Positions 34,576 through 46,039 of a stretch of DNA of 64,000 bases are shown here, piece by piece (the first letter of the stretch is position 1; each line of letters begins with the position of its first letter). The position numbers and the translations under genes were made by a program. The notes below the pieces were generated by a model. The model was not told where the DNA came from. It worked only from the letters and a program-made list of their open reading frames with translations, and ran no database searches. Origin of the DNA: Pisaster brevispinus (taxonomy: Eukaryota; Echinodermata; Asteroidea; Forcipulatida; Asteriidae); contig JAMKCF010000001.1 in assembly GCA_023634235.1 (NCBI GenBank), positions 8,620,758-8,684,757 of the forward strand, in the 5' to 3' direction.

Positions 34576-36721
34576 ATACTTCTTGAGATATGGTGCTAGG
34601 CTGCAAAGAAAAACTCATTAAGGCTTTTAATTACCGTAATTTGACACCTGATGACGTCACAGTAACAAAAATGTGTTTTCATACCAATAAATTTGATAAG
34701 GTACACGATGGTATGTAACTTATCCCAATGCAGTGCCTTTTACAAAAACCCTATTAAAACGTACGTTCGTTTTAACGAAAACCCTAAACCTACGTAGGAA
34801 TCTAATGTAGGCCTATTGGTTGTGTACAAATCCAATGGGTTATTACTTTGTACATGTACAAAGAAATGGGTCCTGAACGCGGTTAGAAAACAAATAAAAA
34901 GATGCCAACTTTACGACAACGTCGTAGACTCCCGTCAAGTAAGTCCTCACCCACCCATAAAGGTCAACACTGTATTGCAATAATGGTGTAGCAATGCCAT
35001 GAAAGTGACTGCATCCAGTTTATGAAGTACTACGTTGTACCCATTACGCCAAGATTTTAATTATGGTATGCAACTTAACCCAATCCATTGCCTTCAAACG
35101 AAATTAGGATTCCAATTTCAAGGCAGTCTTACACGTAGCCGTAATTGCGCAATCACGGCACAATTTGCCAGCTAGCCATTGGATCCGATTTCTCATTTAG
35201 TCGTTAATTATCTTGTAAATAAGTTGTACCTTGATTAGTTTTGATGGACTGGAATATCTCTTAGTGAAATAATACGTGTTTAAAAACACAAGTTGTATTT
35301 ACAACTCTCATAATTTTGTAATTGTACATACCTTTCCTACTCCTCACGTACGTTCTGAGGCGAAGTTTAGTTTGTGCGCATGCGCGACTTTCAGGCAATT
35401 TTAGCATAATAAATAGCGGATGTGTACAAACGAAGTTTTCGTGGGGGTTTTCACGATCACTGTTAGCGACTTTATTCATGATTTTAACAGTAAAATGACA
35501 TTTATTCTGACAACTAGACATCTTTCACGTCATTTTGAGTCTAATTTTAACAAAATCCAAACAGAAAAATTATGGTAAATCTGTTCGTGAAAAAAGAGTA
35601 AATTTTTTTGACGTTTTTTGTCGGTGGATAAAAAGGTATTTTTGATCGGGCTGTAAAATTGATGTTAAAGTTTTTAGGAAAAATCCAAAAATAGAAAATG
35701 ACTCATGAGGGTATGAAGGTCCCGGATGCCTGTAAACTGCTTAACTACCATTTTTATTTTTTGGGTACTGAGGGTACTTCCGTCTGTCGTGTGTGGGTGT
35801 TCTGTGATTGTATGTACGCTGTATACTATACTGAACACTGAACAGAACCACACGCTTGTTAATGTACAGCGTACATGGCGTATATAAAGAGCAGTCAGCA
35901 CCAAGTTGAAAAACACACAATCAATCAGCCAATAGAGGAATGGTGCGTTTAAATCATCTTTATTGCCATTGTTAACTAAAGTTTTTCAACCATACTCTTT
36001 ATTGATCTATTGTTCGGTGTACATCTACATGATCATGAATGATCAGTCAGTCAGCCAAACTCTCCTGGCATGCCTGGGGTTAGACATGATACTGGGTTAT
36101 AAAAAGTAAAGGTCCCATGATGACTAAGTACAAGAATATGACAATATTTTATTACAAATAACATGATAAAAGCCCTCTGTAAGTGGTTTGGGTGTACCCT
36201 GCCCTGCTCTGACTTTATAGTACATTTTACCAACTTGACTGGTGGTCACCAACATGGTTTTATGGATAGGACCAGGAGTTCTGCCAATCCATATAACTAA
36301 AGGATATAAAAACATCATCCATGGGCAATCAATGTCCATGATATCAGTCGAGTCACTAGAACAACCACTTACTACTAATACAACCATACACTCAATCGCA
36401 TTACAATTTAAAAATACATATTTTAATATATATTGTTTTAAATATTTTAAATATTTTAAAACTCTGAATTAAAACTCTGATTTTGAATAATTTACTTGAT
36501 TTAAGACAATATTGATATAATTTTTACCTCCACCAACCATCATGGCAAATATTTTTTATTCATCATTTCCTGATTGCAACTTACATGATTTCAGACAATT
36601 TATATAAAAATAGGCGATAATAAAATAATGTTTTCTTTGATATTAGGCCTATACATCCCAATTTTTTGTTTGTTGATTTTAGCGATTGGACCCTCCAGTT
36701 AGTTACTCTAGCAGTCTTTTA
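34576..36721. other. no gene recognised
   Basis: 34576-34660 continues Helitron-like element E (TCTTGAGATATGGTGCT). Beyond that the sequence is AT-rich and unassigned. An A/T-rich stretch at 36415-36485 repeats TTTAAATATTTTAAA and AAAACTCTGA. The TIR of the transposase gene at 36722-40373 is expected somewhere here but was not found by eye. Confidence 0.5.
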
Positions 36722-39700
36722 TTATTGTCTGCGTTCCAGAGAAAGTGAAGTCTTGGCGTAGGCTGGACTTGTCTGCACCCAGTGGCATTTTAGAACGGAC
36801 TTCAGGACGGACAGGTTGTCACTGAAGCCTCTGGTGTCACTTCGGATGGCATTTAGTCGTGCATGAACACCTTCACCTCCTTGCTCCCCCATAAACCCCA
36901 AGCCAACTTTCCATCGTCTTATGGAGGGAACTACGTGTTGCTCCAACATATGTAGCTTGGGCGGATAAGTTTCCTCCTTGAACTCTTTCCGGAAGAAGTC
37001 GGTGTAGTCGAGGATTTCAGACTCTGTTGGTAAGAAAGTTTTTTATGATCATTATGAAGACCTACATTTTGAATTAATCATTTTGTAAAAGTCTTGTTTG
37101 AAAACTCTTTAAAAAAACACTAGCAAAGAATATAACATACCTAGTGTATTAATACTTGCATCCGTCATTACTTCTGCATTGTTGTAGCGTCGGTGACAAG
37201 CTGCAAATTTTGAAAACAGCTTTTCATATTTAGCTGCAATTTGGTGTACCTGTGATTTCATGGTAGGGCAGATACGCTCAGTTAAAATCACAACTGATGA
37301 TGTCAGACTTGTGATGTTCTCCAACTGCAAACATCAAAATGTTATGAATGAGAACAAGTGGATAGTTTTTGTTATAGTTATTTGGTTATGGTTTTATTTA
37401 GTATTTACACATTTTTATTTTGACCCTTTAACTAACCTTGCAGCACTTATCAACGTGGTTACCTACAAAGGCTCTACCATGATAGGCTTGTCGAGTTACT
37501 CTCATCTTCTGCACTGTGCTCTCTACCTCTGATGTGAGTGGTCCTTGCCCTGCCACAAGTTCAGAACTTTCTTGAGAAGTGCTGCTGAATCTGACACCCG
37601 AGAATGGTACATGTAAAACAATATTATTTGCAAATTATCATCACTCCAAATGGAACAATTTAAAGAATCAATTATTTAATTTCTAAATTAACTTACTAGT
37701 TTGTCATGCTCTGCTTGACTATCGGCAAGGGTGTCTGTGACGAATTGCAGAACTGAATCACCTGGTTCACAGAAAGCAGCAAGTGTAACTATTTGATGAT
37801 GGAGAGCTCTGCTGTTTTCCTTGAAGGCCTCTGCTCTCGTCTGTAAGTCTTTCACCTTCTGAATTGTTTGCAGGATTGTCTTGTAGCTTGATGTGAAGAG
37901 AGAGTCACCTGCCACACATTCAGCTGATGTCATGGTTCTCGCTATTTCCAGATCTTGATTGTTACAGGCTCCCTCGAAACTGACGTAGTACTTCAAAAAT
38001 AAGCCTAAGCTTATATGAAGACCAGGAGGGCACACCTAGACAAAAATACATGTAGACATTTAAGATTTTGGATAGTCCATTTATTAATCCTAGAGATTGT
38101 GTATGCATTTATTTGATTATTTTTGTTTATAATTGAGGTGTTTTTTCAAAAATCTTGGATTACCTGTGACAGGGGAACTTTCATCAGAGGTTCTCTGATG
38201 ACATTGTCAAACTCTTTGGCCTTGTTGATTTTTCCTCCACTGGCCTTGAAAGCTTTGAGAGAAGCTTCCATATTCTCAAGACTTCTCTGCTTGCTTGGTT
38301 TTCTATCCTTCGGTGACTTCTTCATCTCATTGTGTTTAGTTGTACACCATAGGCAACAGTGTCGACCTACAAATGCATGTTCACACAATATTATATAAAA
38401 ATTTAGAGTATCACAACATTTTAGTGAAAATTAAATTCACTGAGGTTAACATGCTAGTGCTTGATTTTTTTACTTACCACTAGGCCACGATAGTCCATAC
38501 GTTTTGCTCAGATACTCATAATCCCCAAATACAAATATCCTTAGCTTACGGCCTCTGTAAATGATTTTCGGGAGAAAAGGATATCATTAATTAAGCTTTT
38601 GTTGCAGATTATTATATTTAGAAAAGAAAATTATAATTTACTTTAATACTAAAAAAGAAATAGCTTTTTATTTACAGAACTAAGAATGTACCTCCACTGG
38701 AAATTCATCAGGTCTTCCTGAACTTGCTTCTTGAACAGCTGCAAACCAACATCAAGGTTGTGTGCATTGTCACTGGCTTCGAAGGCACATACAACTACCG
38801 TGTGGCGAGGAGCATTAGGGTGTGTGACATTGGCAACTTGAAACATTTGCTTAAATGTTTTTCCTCCCTTGTCTCCTAGTTTCAGCCACAGTTCATCCTC
38901 TGGGATTAGACCATTGTGCCAAGTTAATTCCTCTGCCCTGAAGTACAAATGGATTAAAGGTAAACAAGTTGTGGAGATACTACATGATTATATTGTTCAC
39001 ACAAAGTTTATAGAGACAAGTTCTACTCACTTGCTATACTCGTCTAACTGCTGGTTGACTTTCTGTACAAGGAATTTCACTTGCACGCATGCTGCTTGTC
39101 TGGTAACTTTCCCATTTTCTTTGTCATCATGAAATATCATGGGAAGGTATTCAGCCACCATGTTATCAAGGACTGCATTTTCTTGGGATCTCATCTGATG
39201 CTCACTTGCTGTCACAACCCCATAATCTTTCAACCATCTGGTAATTAATTAAAATAAATTTTAACTTGGGTTTTCTTGTTGTATCTATGAATCAGATTTT
39301 TCAGTATATAATAGATCACTTTATTTAGACATGCCTGAAACAAACCTTTTCAATTTTCTATTTTTCGTCCAGGAGATTCCCAGCTGTGTCTTCATTGAAA
39401 GAGCATTTGTTTGCTGCACCTCATGTAGTGGCAACCTTGATGGAGCCTCACTTATTCCGATGACTTGTTTAGCCTTCTCAAGAGCCTTAACTCGTGTCCT
39501 CTCCATTGCTCCAGACACACCTTGATTTGTCACTCTAGCCCTTGGAACACAAATGGTTGTCAGTGGCTGTATAAAAACAAGTGGAAACAAAACAATATTT
39601 AATGAGCCATGATAGTTTGTTTACTTTGATATCAGTCTGACTTGCAAATTTTCAAGCCAAGTTCCTAAACACAACCCTCCAACATGTTTGTCATGGTTTA

Positions 39701-40373
39701 TTCGTTATCAAATTATTCTGTTGATATTTTTATATTGTATTTAACATAATATACATGTACATATATTTTTAATGTAAGTTCATTGTGAACAAAAATCTTT
39801 TAGTTTATGACTTTTTATTTGGTGATGCATTTTTAAAATAAACCAGTTTTGAATTGAATTGAACTTAATACCTGGCCTCGTGTTGAAAATTCTGCTGTGA
39901 TCCCTCCTGACTGATGTAGTTTTGTCTTCAATACATGGGTGGCAATTCTCTCCATATCCTTTGTGATGGGAGCTGACAAGCGCCTGTGTAACATTTGTTC
40001 AATCTCTGACGGTTGGTCATTTGCTGCTGGTCTTCCAACTCTCTTTTTCTTGCGTGGCCTACCACCTGCACTTTGATTGGAAAACTCTTTGCATATTTCA
40101 CAAGGATTTCCATTTTATAGGCCAGTTTAGAAGGGGTATTTCTGGGTACTTGCGTTTTTTGCTAAGCTTTGACAAACAAGCTAAGCAGATATGGCTAGGA
40201 TGCTGCTGTGGGTCATCACATGTCAAATCTATAGAGAAAGTATGCTTAATCCTTGCATACAAGTGTGGTTGGACTTTTGTTTGAGATTTTCTCTTTGCTT
40301 TGTAGGCTGCATGCATTTGTCTCTTTCCACAGACCCGACAAAGTGCATTGAGAACAGCAGCATGGTGCTCCAT
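36722..40373 (-). CDS. transposase with RAG1-like N-terminal domain (N-RAG-TP/Chapaev-like)
   Basis: Ten exons read on the minus strand: 40373-39872, 39566-39346, 39237-39031, 38937-38692, 38554-38478, 38366-38164, 38035-37697, about 37595-37437, 37324-37141, 37023-36722. Nearly all junctions are GT-AG with matching phases; about 810 residues. The N-terminus has ALCRVCGKR, IKHTFSIDLTCDDPQQHPSH, ICLACLSKL and, after a frame break, NPCEICKEF...GRPRKKKR. This cysteine/histidine layout resembles the RAG1 N-terminus. Candidate catalytic blocks: LWLKLGDKGGKTFKQMFQ, LRIFVFGDYEYL followed by GRHCCLWC, and GFMGEQGGEGVHARLN near the C-terminus. Defects: one extra A in an A4 run (40113-40116), and an uncertain frame at the start of the eighth exon. 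Family assignment is inference. Confidence 0.75.
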
Positions 40374-41011
40374 TTTATGGTTTCTAAAATGCCCCCCAAA
40401 AATAAAAGAAAAAATGGTAGTAAGAAAGTGTAAGCATTTTTTACAATTTAAACCATTCATCTTGTGTAAACTATTTTTCAAAACGTCAGAAAAACTTCTG
40501 AAACTGAGAAATTAATTAATTTAATTAAGTGTTTTTTAACAGATTTATTTTGTAAAATGATTACCTTAACAACGGGTTTTTGGTGCATTATTCGTCTTAC
40601 TACCAGTCGAATTACTCTATGGGCTTTTGTTTTAGGTTTAGTATGGCATCAAGTGTTTGCAACGTAAATTTGAAAACAAAAAGTTTTGAATTAGGCACGC
40701 TAGAAAGATTAAAAGTTTATTGTTTACATGAAACCCGCCCTCCGTTGTCAAGAAACCGCGAACCGTAAATTTGTGGGCGGGTACCAGCGCGCTGGTGCAC
40801 GATTAAAAACTAAATATTGCAGGGTCAATGGGGGTAGAACGTACGTGTCCTGACGATAGGGGGCGCTCTTAGGAGACATTTCAATTCAATATGCAAGATT
40901 TATGCATAATGTCAAGCTATAACTTCCCCTCATATAGGCCCCCTATCAACAAGGAATTTACCAAATTAGTGAAGCAAACTAAACCCACTTTAGAACATGG
41001 GCCATCAGCTT
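40374..41011. other. upstream of RAG1-N-like gene; no gene
   Basis: Contains a perfect 14-bp palindrome ACCAGCGCGCTGGT (40783-40796) and CpG-containing sequence (40735-40870), which may be the promoter or element end for the minus-strand transposase. No coding region recognised. Confidence 0.45.
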
Positions 41012-41530
41012 TATGGCTCTGCTTTCTACCAAACTCTGCGCATACAATCACCATTCCCCGCTTACTGTGTAAGCGCTGAAATATCTGCGCAGGCTTCAAA
41101 GCAAAGAATACATATGATAAGTTTCCCCGCGCACAAGCAAAAATATCCCTGCTAAGCTGTGAAATATGCTTTATGTAAGCGCACAATTTACGCGCTTCTG
41201 AAGTGTCAATTCTTTGCTTACGGTGAAACAGAGTCATGAAATTGGGCCAGTTTCACAAGATTAATTTGTACACAACAAGAAATTTCACAAGTTTGAAGTG
41301 TAGGTCTAACCAAAAACCCACTTACACAGAACAGGGCCAAATTTCATGACTCTGATTACCACCAAACTCTGCGCTTACGATCACCATTATCCGCTTACTG
41401 TGCAAGCGCGGAATAAAATGTGCTAGCTTAGAAGCACACAAGCAAAAGAAATCCCTGCTAAGCTTTGTAATACGCTTTACGTAAGCGCAGAATTCAAGCG
41501 CTGGATCTTTGCTTCCAGAGCAGAGCCATG
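41012..41530. repeat. two diverged palindromic MITE copies
   Basis: Copies at 41012-41238 (TATGGCTCTGCTTTCTACC ... GAAACAGAGTCATG) and 41345-41530 (CATGACTCTGATTACCACC ... GAGCAGAGCCATG). Same family as the arrays near 15 and 25 kb, but more diverged and with a different spacer of about 105 bp. So the family is not confined to the Helitron-like elements. Confidence 0.75.
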
Positions 41531-41770
41531 ACATTGGACCTATTTGCACAGGATTTTTCATGTGAAGCAAGTTCCCTTCATGGTAGGCCTGGGTGACTAG
41601 GGAAATTTACTACTCGACTATTCACACCTCAAACCCAACTACGGCACTTGTCGCGACGAATTTTTGATTCTCAAGATGCATTGTGGCAATTTGTGCCGCA
41701 AGCACAATATTAATTATGTTGTGAATAGCAGTAAGCGACACAACTGGTTCACCAAACAGGTAGAGCACAG

Positions 41771-41929
41771 TTCATACTTCCTGCGAATGCGAATCAAATT
41801 TTCAAGTCAAGGTGCTGTTTTCGCAGCAAAAGTTTCGCAGAAGTTGAGCACAAATCAACTGAAGCAAATTATTTGTTGCGAATTTGTGACGTCAAAATTC
41901 ATCGCATTCGCATTAGCAGGAAGTATGAA
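41771..41929. mobile_element. short MITE with TTCATACTTCCTGC ends
   Basis: TTCATACTTCCTGCGAATGC at the left and GCATTAGCAGGAAGTATGAA at the right form an inverted repeat of about 22 bp (14 perfect, then one mismatch). Total length 159 bp. No clear target duplication. The 113-residue open frame that spans it (41664-42005) is therefore not a gene. Confidence 0.75.
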
Positions 41930-41989
41930 CCTAACTGACGTATTTATAAGGCAAAGTAAACCCAACGTATATAGGGCCCAGTTTATCCG

Positions 41990-42204
41990 CAAAATTCTGC
42001 GCTGACGATCACCTTTCTCTGCTTACTGTGCTAGCGCCAAATATCTGCGCTAGCTTTAAAGCTATAAGAAAGCAAATTAGCGTTGAGGATATGCACACGC
42101 TCAAGCAAACGTTCCCTGCTAAGCTGTAAAATACACTTAAAGTAAGCGCAGAATTCCCTGCATCCGTAAGCGCCGATTCTTCCCTTATGGTAAGCAGAGC
42201 CATG
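41990..42204. repeat. truncated palindromic MITE copy
   Basis: Right end GGTAAGCAGAGCCATG at 42189-42204, with the internal AATATCTGCGCTAGC and GTAAGCGCAGAATTCC blocks of the family. The left terminal repeat is missing or very diverged. Confidence 0.65.
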
Positions 42205-42720
42205 TATATCAATAGAATCACTTCGCTCATTCTGAATACTTTTGCTGATTCGTAACCATTTCGCTTATTCGTTACAGTTTCGCTCATTCATAACCAGATG
42301 CTTGTTGATGTAGATTTGTAAAGTTAAATACACTCAACAGTACATCATTCAATGTTTCACCACAAGACACATGAATGATAGTACCATTTCAATTTTTCAT
42401 TAATAAAATGTGAATGAATCGATTCGCGTACTCACAATCACTTCGCTGAACTGGAATCAGTTCGCTTAATCTTAATTATGTCGCTTATTCGGAAATCATT
42501 CGCTTACTCTGAATCATTTTTGGTCATTTGTAACCATTTCGCCTTAGTAACGATTTCACTCATTTGTAACCATTACGCTTGTTGATAAAGATTGTGAAGT
42601 TTCTTAATTACACTTAACACTACATCATCATGATTCACCACAAGACACTTACATGTACTTTGATAGTAGGCCTACCATTTCGATGGTCATTTATAAAATG
42701 TGTATGCCGTGTAAACTTCC
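42205..42720. repeat. two-copy 300-bp repeat with TCGCTNATTC minisatellite
   Basis: Units of about 19 bp (TTTCGCTCATTCGTAACCA-like) at 42215-42300 and 42425-42590. They alternate with a longer block (TTGATGTAGATTTGTAAAGTT...CACCACAAGACACATGAA) that recurs at about 42577-42660. No coding signal. Confidence 0.65.
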
Positions 42721-43224
42721 AAATCTCAGGCAAGTGTATTCGTCCGTGCATGGTCCACTTTTACTCATACGAAGTAATGATGCCTAGATCGAAGCCAAAT
42801 TAATAAGTAAAGAAACAAGTTTTTATGTTCCACATGGGTTTGTCTTCAGTGATAAGTTTTAGAAAGAAAAGGCTGGGACTTTGTGGTGATTGACAACATA
42901 CATAGAGCGAAAAACTGCAAAAAGTAGCGCTACTCGCGAACAAGCTGTTGTCGCCTATGCTATATAACCATACTGTACATGGAGCATGGAGGTAGTGCTA
43001 TACCTGGTGCTTCGTAATCGTAGAACCATGTAGAACCTCCTCCATAGTAGAACGTACACCAAAGATCGTGCTGAGCGAGGACAAAATCAGGATCTTTTTA
43101 TTTTCCAGGAAAGAAGTTCTCATGAGCCAAAATTTGGAAAAAAAGAATATGTAGTACTGTTTGTTTTAATGTAGGTACATATTTCTTATTGTAAAAAAAA
43201 TGTAAAATGTATGCTTCATTATAT
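42721..43224. other. no gene recognised
   Basis: Mixed-composition unique sequence with no reading frame, TIR or tRNA motif that I can support. Confidence 0.5.
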
Positions 43225-43325
43225 TGATTTCATCGAGATTCCCGGGGGATTCGAACCTCGGATCCCTGGCTTGGTAAGAAACATGGTAAACTGCGGTGCC
43301 ACCGGATCTTCAACACGGTTGGAGT
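43225..43325 (-). mobile_element. tRNA-derived SINE head, minus strand
   Basis: The minus strand has a perfect pol III B box GGTTCGAATCC (complement of 43247-43257). An A-box-like GGTGGCACCGCAG lies about 50 nt upstream. Acceptor and anticodon stems do not pair, so it is not a working tRNA. Only the head is evident; no tail or second module was recognised. Confidence 0.6.
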
Positions 43326-43429
43326 GATTTTATTTATTATATAATAACTGTATATATTTCATAAAAATAATTTAAAGATGACGTGACATATAAAACTACT
43401 TCATTGTGCACAACTTCAATACCCAGAGA

Positions 43430-43860
43430 GTCAACATCTGAAGAAAATTTGAAAATCGGACATTTATTTTGGGAGATATGGTGGTAACAAGATTGCCTAA
43501 TTAAATATTCATGTCATTATAACTCAGCTAATTGATTAAGAAATTGAACAGTATAACATTTAGTGATAACTTCATGTACTAAGCTTCAATTCAATACAGG
43601 ACTCAAGTCTGTCATATCTACTGTTTCTAAGATTACGAATTAAGAAAAATCGTGTGTTAAACCTATGGCATTTTGTAAAACGTTTTGAAAAATCTTGACG
43701 AAAATAATAGCTGTTCCGACTGCTTAGTTGGAACAGCTAATAATACAAATCTCGACAAAAACAATACCTGTTCTGACTGTAGGTCTGAACAGCTAAAAAT
43801 AATAAAAATCTCGACGAAAACAATACCTGTTCCGACTGCAGTCGGAACAGCTAATAACAC
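43430..43860 (+). mobile_element. Helitron-like 3' domain with three hairpin modules
   Basis: 43430-43690 is a diverged copy of the 3' domain of elements A-E (GAGATATGGTGGTAACAAGA, TAATTAAATATTCATG). Three modules follow with stems at 43709-43738 (AGCTGTTCCGAC/GTTGGAACAGCT), about 43768-43793 (CTGTTCTGAC/GTCTGAACAG) and 43827-43850 (a perfect 24-bp palindrome centred on CTGCAG). Each is preceded by TCTTGACGAAAA or TCTCGACRAAAA and followed by GCTAATAA or GCTAAAAA. The second stem keeps pairing through a compensating change (TTCTGAC/GTCTGAA). Confidence 0.7.
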
Positions 43861-44180
43861 ATTTATAAAGTACCAAATCATTATATTTTTATTCATTAAG
43901 GCTCTTCACAAAAGGTGTAAAAGATATATAAAAATACTCTAAGAAGATTTACACCCTGATTGAACATTAACCAACACACCCATGTAAACACAACTACAAC
44001 TAAAATATTAACATATATTCAGTACCCATCAGCATCTTCTATAATTTCATTTAAGGCACACAACAGCATCAAAAGTGTTTAATGTTTACTGTTTTCACTA
44101 TACCTATGATGCACCAAAAACAGACCTATAATTTGCTATTAAAAACTTGTTGATCCATTGATTTATTTTATCACAACAGG

Positions 44181-46039
44181 TGTCACCATTGAAAGAGACT
44201 GCATCATCAAAACGCAAAGTTTTGGAACTTGAAGACCTCAAGACAGGGCATAAGCGCATTGCCATCAACCTCTGGCAAGAATCTTCAGACTTGCCAATTC
44301 CATCAGCAAATTGTACAGTAAACATCAGCAACATTTACTGCAAGCCATTCATGGATGGTGTTAACATAAACACAACGCAGTACACCTCTCTAAAGGTAAA
44401 TTACAATATTTAACATCCTCTCTAGGTTGTTAACCCTATCAAAACCGTGTGTATTAATTCACCACCCAAGACAAGATACAAGTACGTTTCAAAACAATTC
44501 AGCATAATTTTCTTCTGTAAATTCCATGTTTTCTTATCATTTTGTTGGACTATAGCCACAGCAGCCACATTTACAATGTTTGTGCCCTTTTTTGTTAACA
44601 TTTTAACATACCTGTGGCAAAATATCAGAACACTTACAACAGTACAATATTGTGTTCCTCTAAATGGCATCAATGCAAATCACCATCTTCTTTATGTTAC
44701 ATGAAGTTATTTTTCATGATAACTGAACCTATTAGAACTCAAGAATATGTATATTGATGCATAAACACAGTACATACATAACAAGTTGCCTCTATCTTTC
44801 ATTTCAGATCCTGGACACGAAGAAGACACAGGGCTTCAAAGTTGTAAAGACAGAGTAAGTTAATAGAAAAAAAAAACACTATTTATTCAAACATACTAAG
44901 CAAGAACCACAGAATCAACTGAACATAATACTTCCATTTCCCAAATTCATCATAACAACCACTTACTACTTTTGCTTGGCATGAGGTGGGGGGGGGGAGG
45001 TGTTTACATTTCTCTCTTCACCCCCAAAACAATGAAATGGATTGAGAAGGTTCAATTTGCTTGATCACATTATGTCTGATTTACCATTCCCAAATAAAAG
45101 TTTGTTATGAACATTAATAAAACGACACTCATAAACGACATTAATAAAATAACAGTTTATAACAAAGAAATTAATTATTACTAATGCTTATTTCCAGTCG
45201 ACAAATAATTATCAAACTCAATAAACCTAAAACATTCATGACAAAGTTACAGACCATAAACTTCAACCTGCGATGTTTATGTCACATCCTCCAAAATCCA
45301 ATCAACTGCCATGCACAAAAAAACAGTGTCAAACCTCATATCTACATTAGGCTTTTGCATATAAGATGAAGCGTTCCAACAATGTTCATTGTCTTATGTT
45401 GTCTTTATACTCTATTGCCACATATTCATGTATTGACTTCATCTCTCTTGAGGGCTCCAAATTGGGGGACAATTTTGACAAGATTGCAGGGTTTGTAGCT
45501 CAAAATTTATACTGGACCAGAATTTATTTTACAAAACCAAATCAATATGAGTTGAACATGCCCTGGCTTTTTCATCGTATTATTTGTCTTTGTTGCCATT
45601 TTGTAAATCTCTCTGTTCATCTGTTTCATATAATTAATCTTCTCAATAATATCCTTGACCGAGTTTAGTTTATTATATCCCTAATTTGATTGATCTTCTT
45701 TCCATACCACTGTTTTAATCATTTTGGTCCCATCACTTTAGGTGTTGCGCAATACCCATGTTGGAGCGTTGATTGAAGATGTCCTGTCCATTTTAATGTC
45801 TGAATTATTTTTGGTCTCATTACTTTGGTTGTTCCCCAATACCCATGTATAATAACCATGTTATTTTACTTGGAGCATTGATTGTAAATCCTTCTACTAA
45901 ATGATATTCACATTTTCTTGTTACTTAGTATTTCTTTTGTACTTTACAAAATATTTCCAACCTCCCCTGATCCTAAGTAATCCTCCCAAACACATTCAAT
46001 ATTATTTTTCTCTTTGACAGCGACCCTGATACACCATAA
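44181..46039 (+). CDS. three terminal exons of a small OB-fold-like gene
   Basis: Acceptor AACAG|GTGTCACC at 44180/44181. Exon 44181-44395 encodes VSPLKETASSKRKVLELEDL, KRIAINLWQESSDLP, VNISNIYCKPFMDGVNINTT and ends AAG|GTAAAT. The second exon (ATCCTGGACACG..., about 44808-44853) ends ACAGA|GTAAGT. The third (CGACCCTGATACACCATAA, 46021-46039) completes KTDDPDTP and stop; all phases agree. The beta-rich pattern with an ...INLW... core resembles the single-stranded-DNA-binding OB folds of RPA-like proteins. RPA-like proteins also travel with Helitrons, and a Helitron-like 3' end lies 320 bp upstream. The 5' exons are not identified, so this is partial; function is inferred only from pattern. 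Confidence 0.45.

Noticed and set aside
37437..37600. Alternative frame (SAALLKKVLNLWQG) as the true start of the eighth transposase exon
   Set aside because: It stops within the exon, whereas the other frame continues to RQAYHGRAFVGNHV and a good donor. The boundary was left approximate instead.
41664..42005. 113-residue open frame as a gene
   Set aside because: It spans both terminal repeats of a 159-bp MITE and has no coding-like domain.
43225..43325. Functional tRNA gene on the minus strand
   Set aside because: Only the A- and B-box-like segments fit. Acceptor, anticodon and T stems do not pair properly.
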